NCBI RefSeq assembly: GCF_009765685.1
Contig: NZ_LMUY01000152.1
Location: 1 to 55,461 of the forward strand
DNA length: 55,461 nucleotides
Source of the DNA: Acidisphaera sp. L21
GTDB taxonomy: Bacteria; Pseudomonadota; Alphaproteobacteria; Acetobacterales; Acetobacteraceae
Direction: 5' to 3'
Shown here: positions 54,965 to 55,461 of the stretch, in pieces
Layout of the letters: every line of letters begins with the position of its first letter
How positions within the stretch are numbered: the stretch's first letter is position 1
The notes under the pieces: generated by a model
What the model saw: only the letters and a program-made list of their open reading frames with translations
Told to the model about the DNA's origin: nothing
The model's database searches: none
Program-made: the position numbers and the translations under genes

Positions 54965-55461
54965 TCAAAAGGCGAGGCACGCCGCTCCCGCCGCGATGGC
55001 GCCGCAGGAGGCAATGCGACGTGCGGACAACTTCTCCTGCAGGAACATTCGGCCAATTAGGGCCGCCCAGACCACGCTGGTCTCCCGAAGCGCCGACACC
55101 ACGCCCATGGCGTCGAACTGCATGGCCCAGATGACGATGCCGTAGGCCAGGATAGATACCAGTCCGCCCGTCAAGGCCATCGCCGTTTGGGTTCGGGTGT
55201 AGGTCGGCGGCTTGCCGCGCATCGCATAGAAGATGGCGGGCATCGTGATGCTCCACAGCAGGAACATGGTGTTCGTGTAGGCGGTGCTGTTACCCGACAG
55301 CCTTACCCCGATGCCGTCGACGACGGTGTAGGCGCCGATCAGGACGCCGGTGGTGAACGCGGCAGGCAGGAAGTCCGCACGGACCTTTGTACCCTGGAAC
55401 GCGAGCGAGATGATCCCGCCGGACACGAGCGCAATGCCGCAGCAGGCCACAACACCAAGCG
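54965..55461 (-). CDS. EamA/DMT-family transporter, C-terminal part (runs off window)
   Basis: A minus-strand frame open to the window edge; at least 165 residues with five hydrophobic segments and the closing ALRETSVVWAALIGRMFLQE then RRIASCGAIAAGAACLAF, typical of the second EamA domain of drug/metabolite exporters. The glutamate in LREtSVvwa and the LxEk (FLQEKLS) motif are family landmarks. The 5' half lies outside. The stop is 2 bp from the end of the PiT stump. Confidence 0.85.
   Translation of the reverse strand, partial: LGVVACCGIALVSGGIISLAFQGTKVRADFLPAAFTTGVLIGAYTVVDGIGVRLSGNSTAYTNTMFLLWSITMPAIFYAMRGKPPTYTRTQTAMALTGGLVSILAYGIVIWAMQFDAMGVVSALRETSVVWAALIGRMFLQEKLSARRIASCGAIAAGAACLAF

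Overview
The window is high-GC DNA with the gene content of an alphaproteobacterium, perhaps an acetic-acid-bacteria relative (Rhodospirillales/Acetobacteraceae). This is inferred from the bacteriophytochrome with an HWE-type kinase, an alphaproteobacterial LexA box (GTTC-N7-GTTC), the DnaE2/LigD repair genes and the many LysR/SDR/aldo-keto reductase sets. No rRNA, tRNA or CRISPR array was seen, so the taxonomy is only a guess.

Layout. (1) 1-5.3 kb is ordinary metabolic DNA: the 3' end of a solute-binding protein gene, a secreted alpha/beta hydrolase, an MFS transporter + HD-domain pair, and a divergent LysR regulator. (2) 5.36-13.66 kb is a Tn7-like transposition module. It reads right to left as tnsA, tnsB, tnsC, tnsD/tniQ, then a second short tniQ, with an array of end-type 20-bp repeats at 5361-5494. 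Its TnsA has lost the catalytic residues, and a PD-(D/E)XK nuclease gene lies between the two tniQ genes. (3) 14-33 kb is accessory cargo or a neighbouring island: a TPR protein, a ligD gene wrecked by a small inversion, a LexA-boxed small gene + dnaE2 operon, an unrecognised coupled pair, a metallophosphoesterase, an AbiE-type toxin-antitoxin pair, a soluble FtsH-like AAA+ Zn-protease with a coupled (now frameshifted) DnaQ-type exonuclease, an HTH-HTH-adenine methyltransferase, a C5-cytosine methyltransferase, and a ParB-like protein flanked by 39-bp direct repeats. (4) 33.6-55.4 kb is a metabolic/regulatory region with heavy gene decay. Gene stumps (uvsE, two different PiT phosphate transporters, LysR, SDR, GNAT, a frameshifted phytochrome) sit between intact SDR, AKR, LysR, MFS, sulfite-oxidase-like and Fe-S oxidoreductase genes.

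How the genes work together. The Tns proteins would mobilise the island. Two TniQ-family proteins imply two targeting routes. The strongest candidate for an undescribed system is in region 3: the metallophosphoesterase (21.0-23.0 kb) and the AAA+ Zn-protease (25.9-27.9 kb) share a homologous N-terminal domain of about 200 residues that I do not recognise, fused to two different effectors. The protease gene is coupled by ATGA to an exonuclease gene, and an AbiE pair lies between them, all beside solitary DNA methyltransferases. In region 4 a near-identical 31-bp site lies before both aldo-keto reductase genes. In one case it overlaps the start of a LysR gene, suggesting a small regulon (AKR-SDR operon, AKR-MFS pair).
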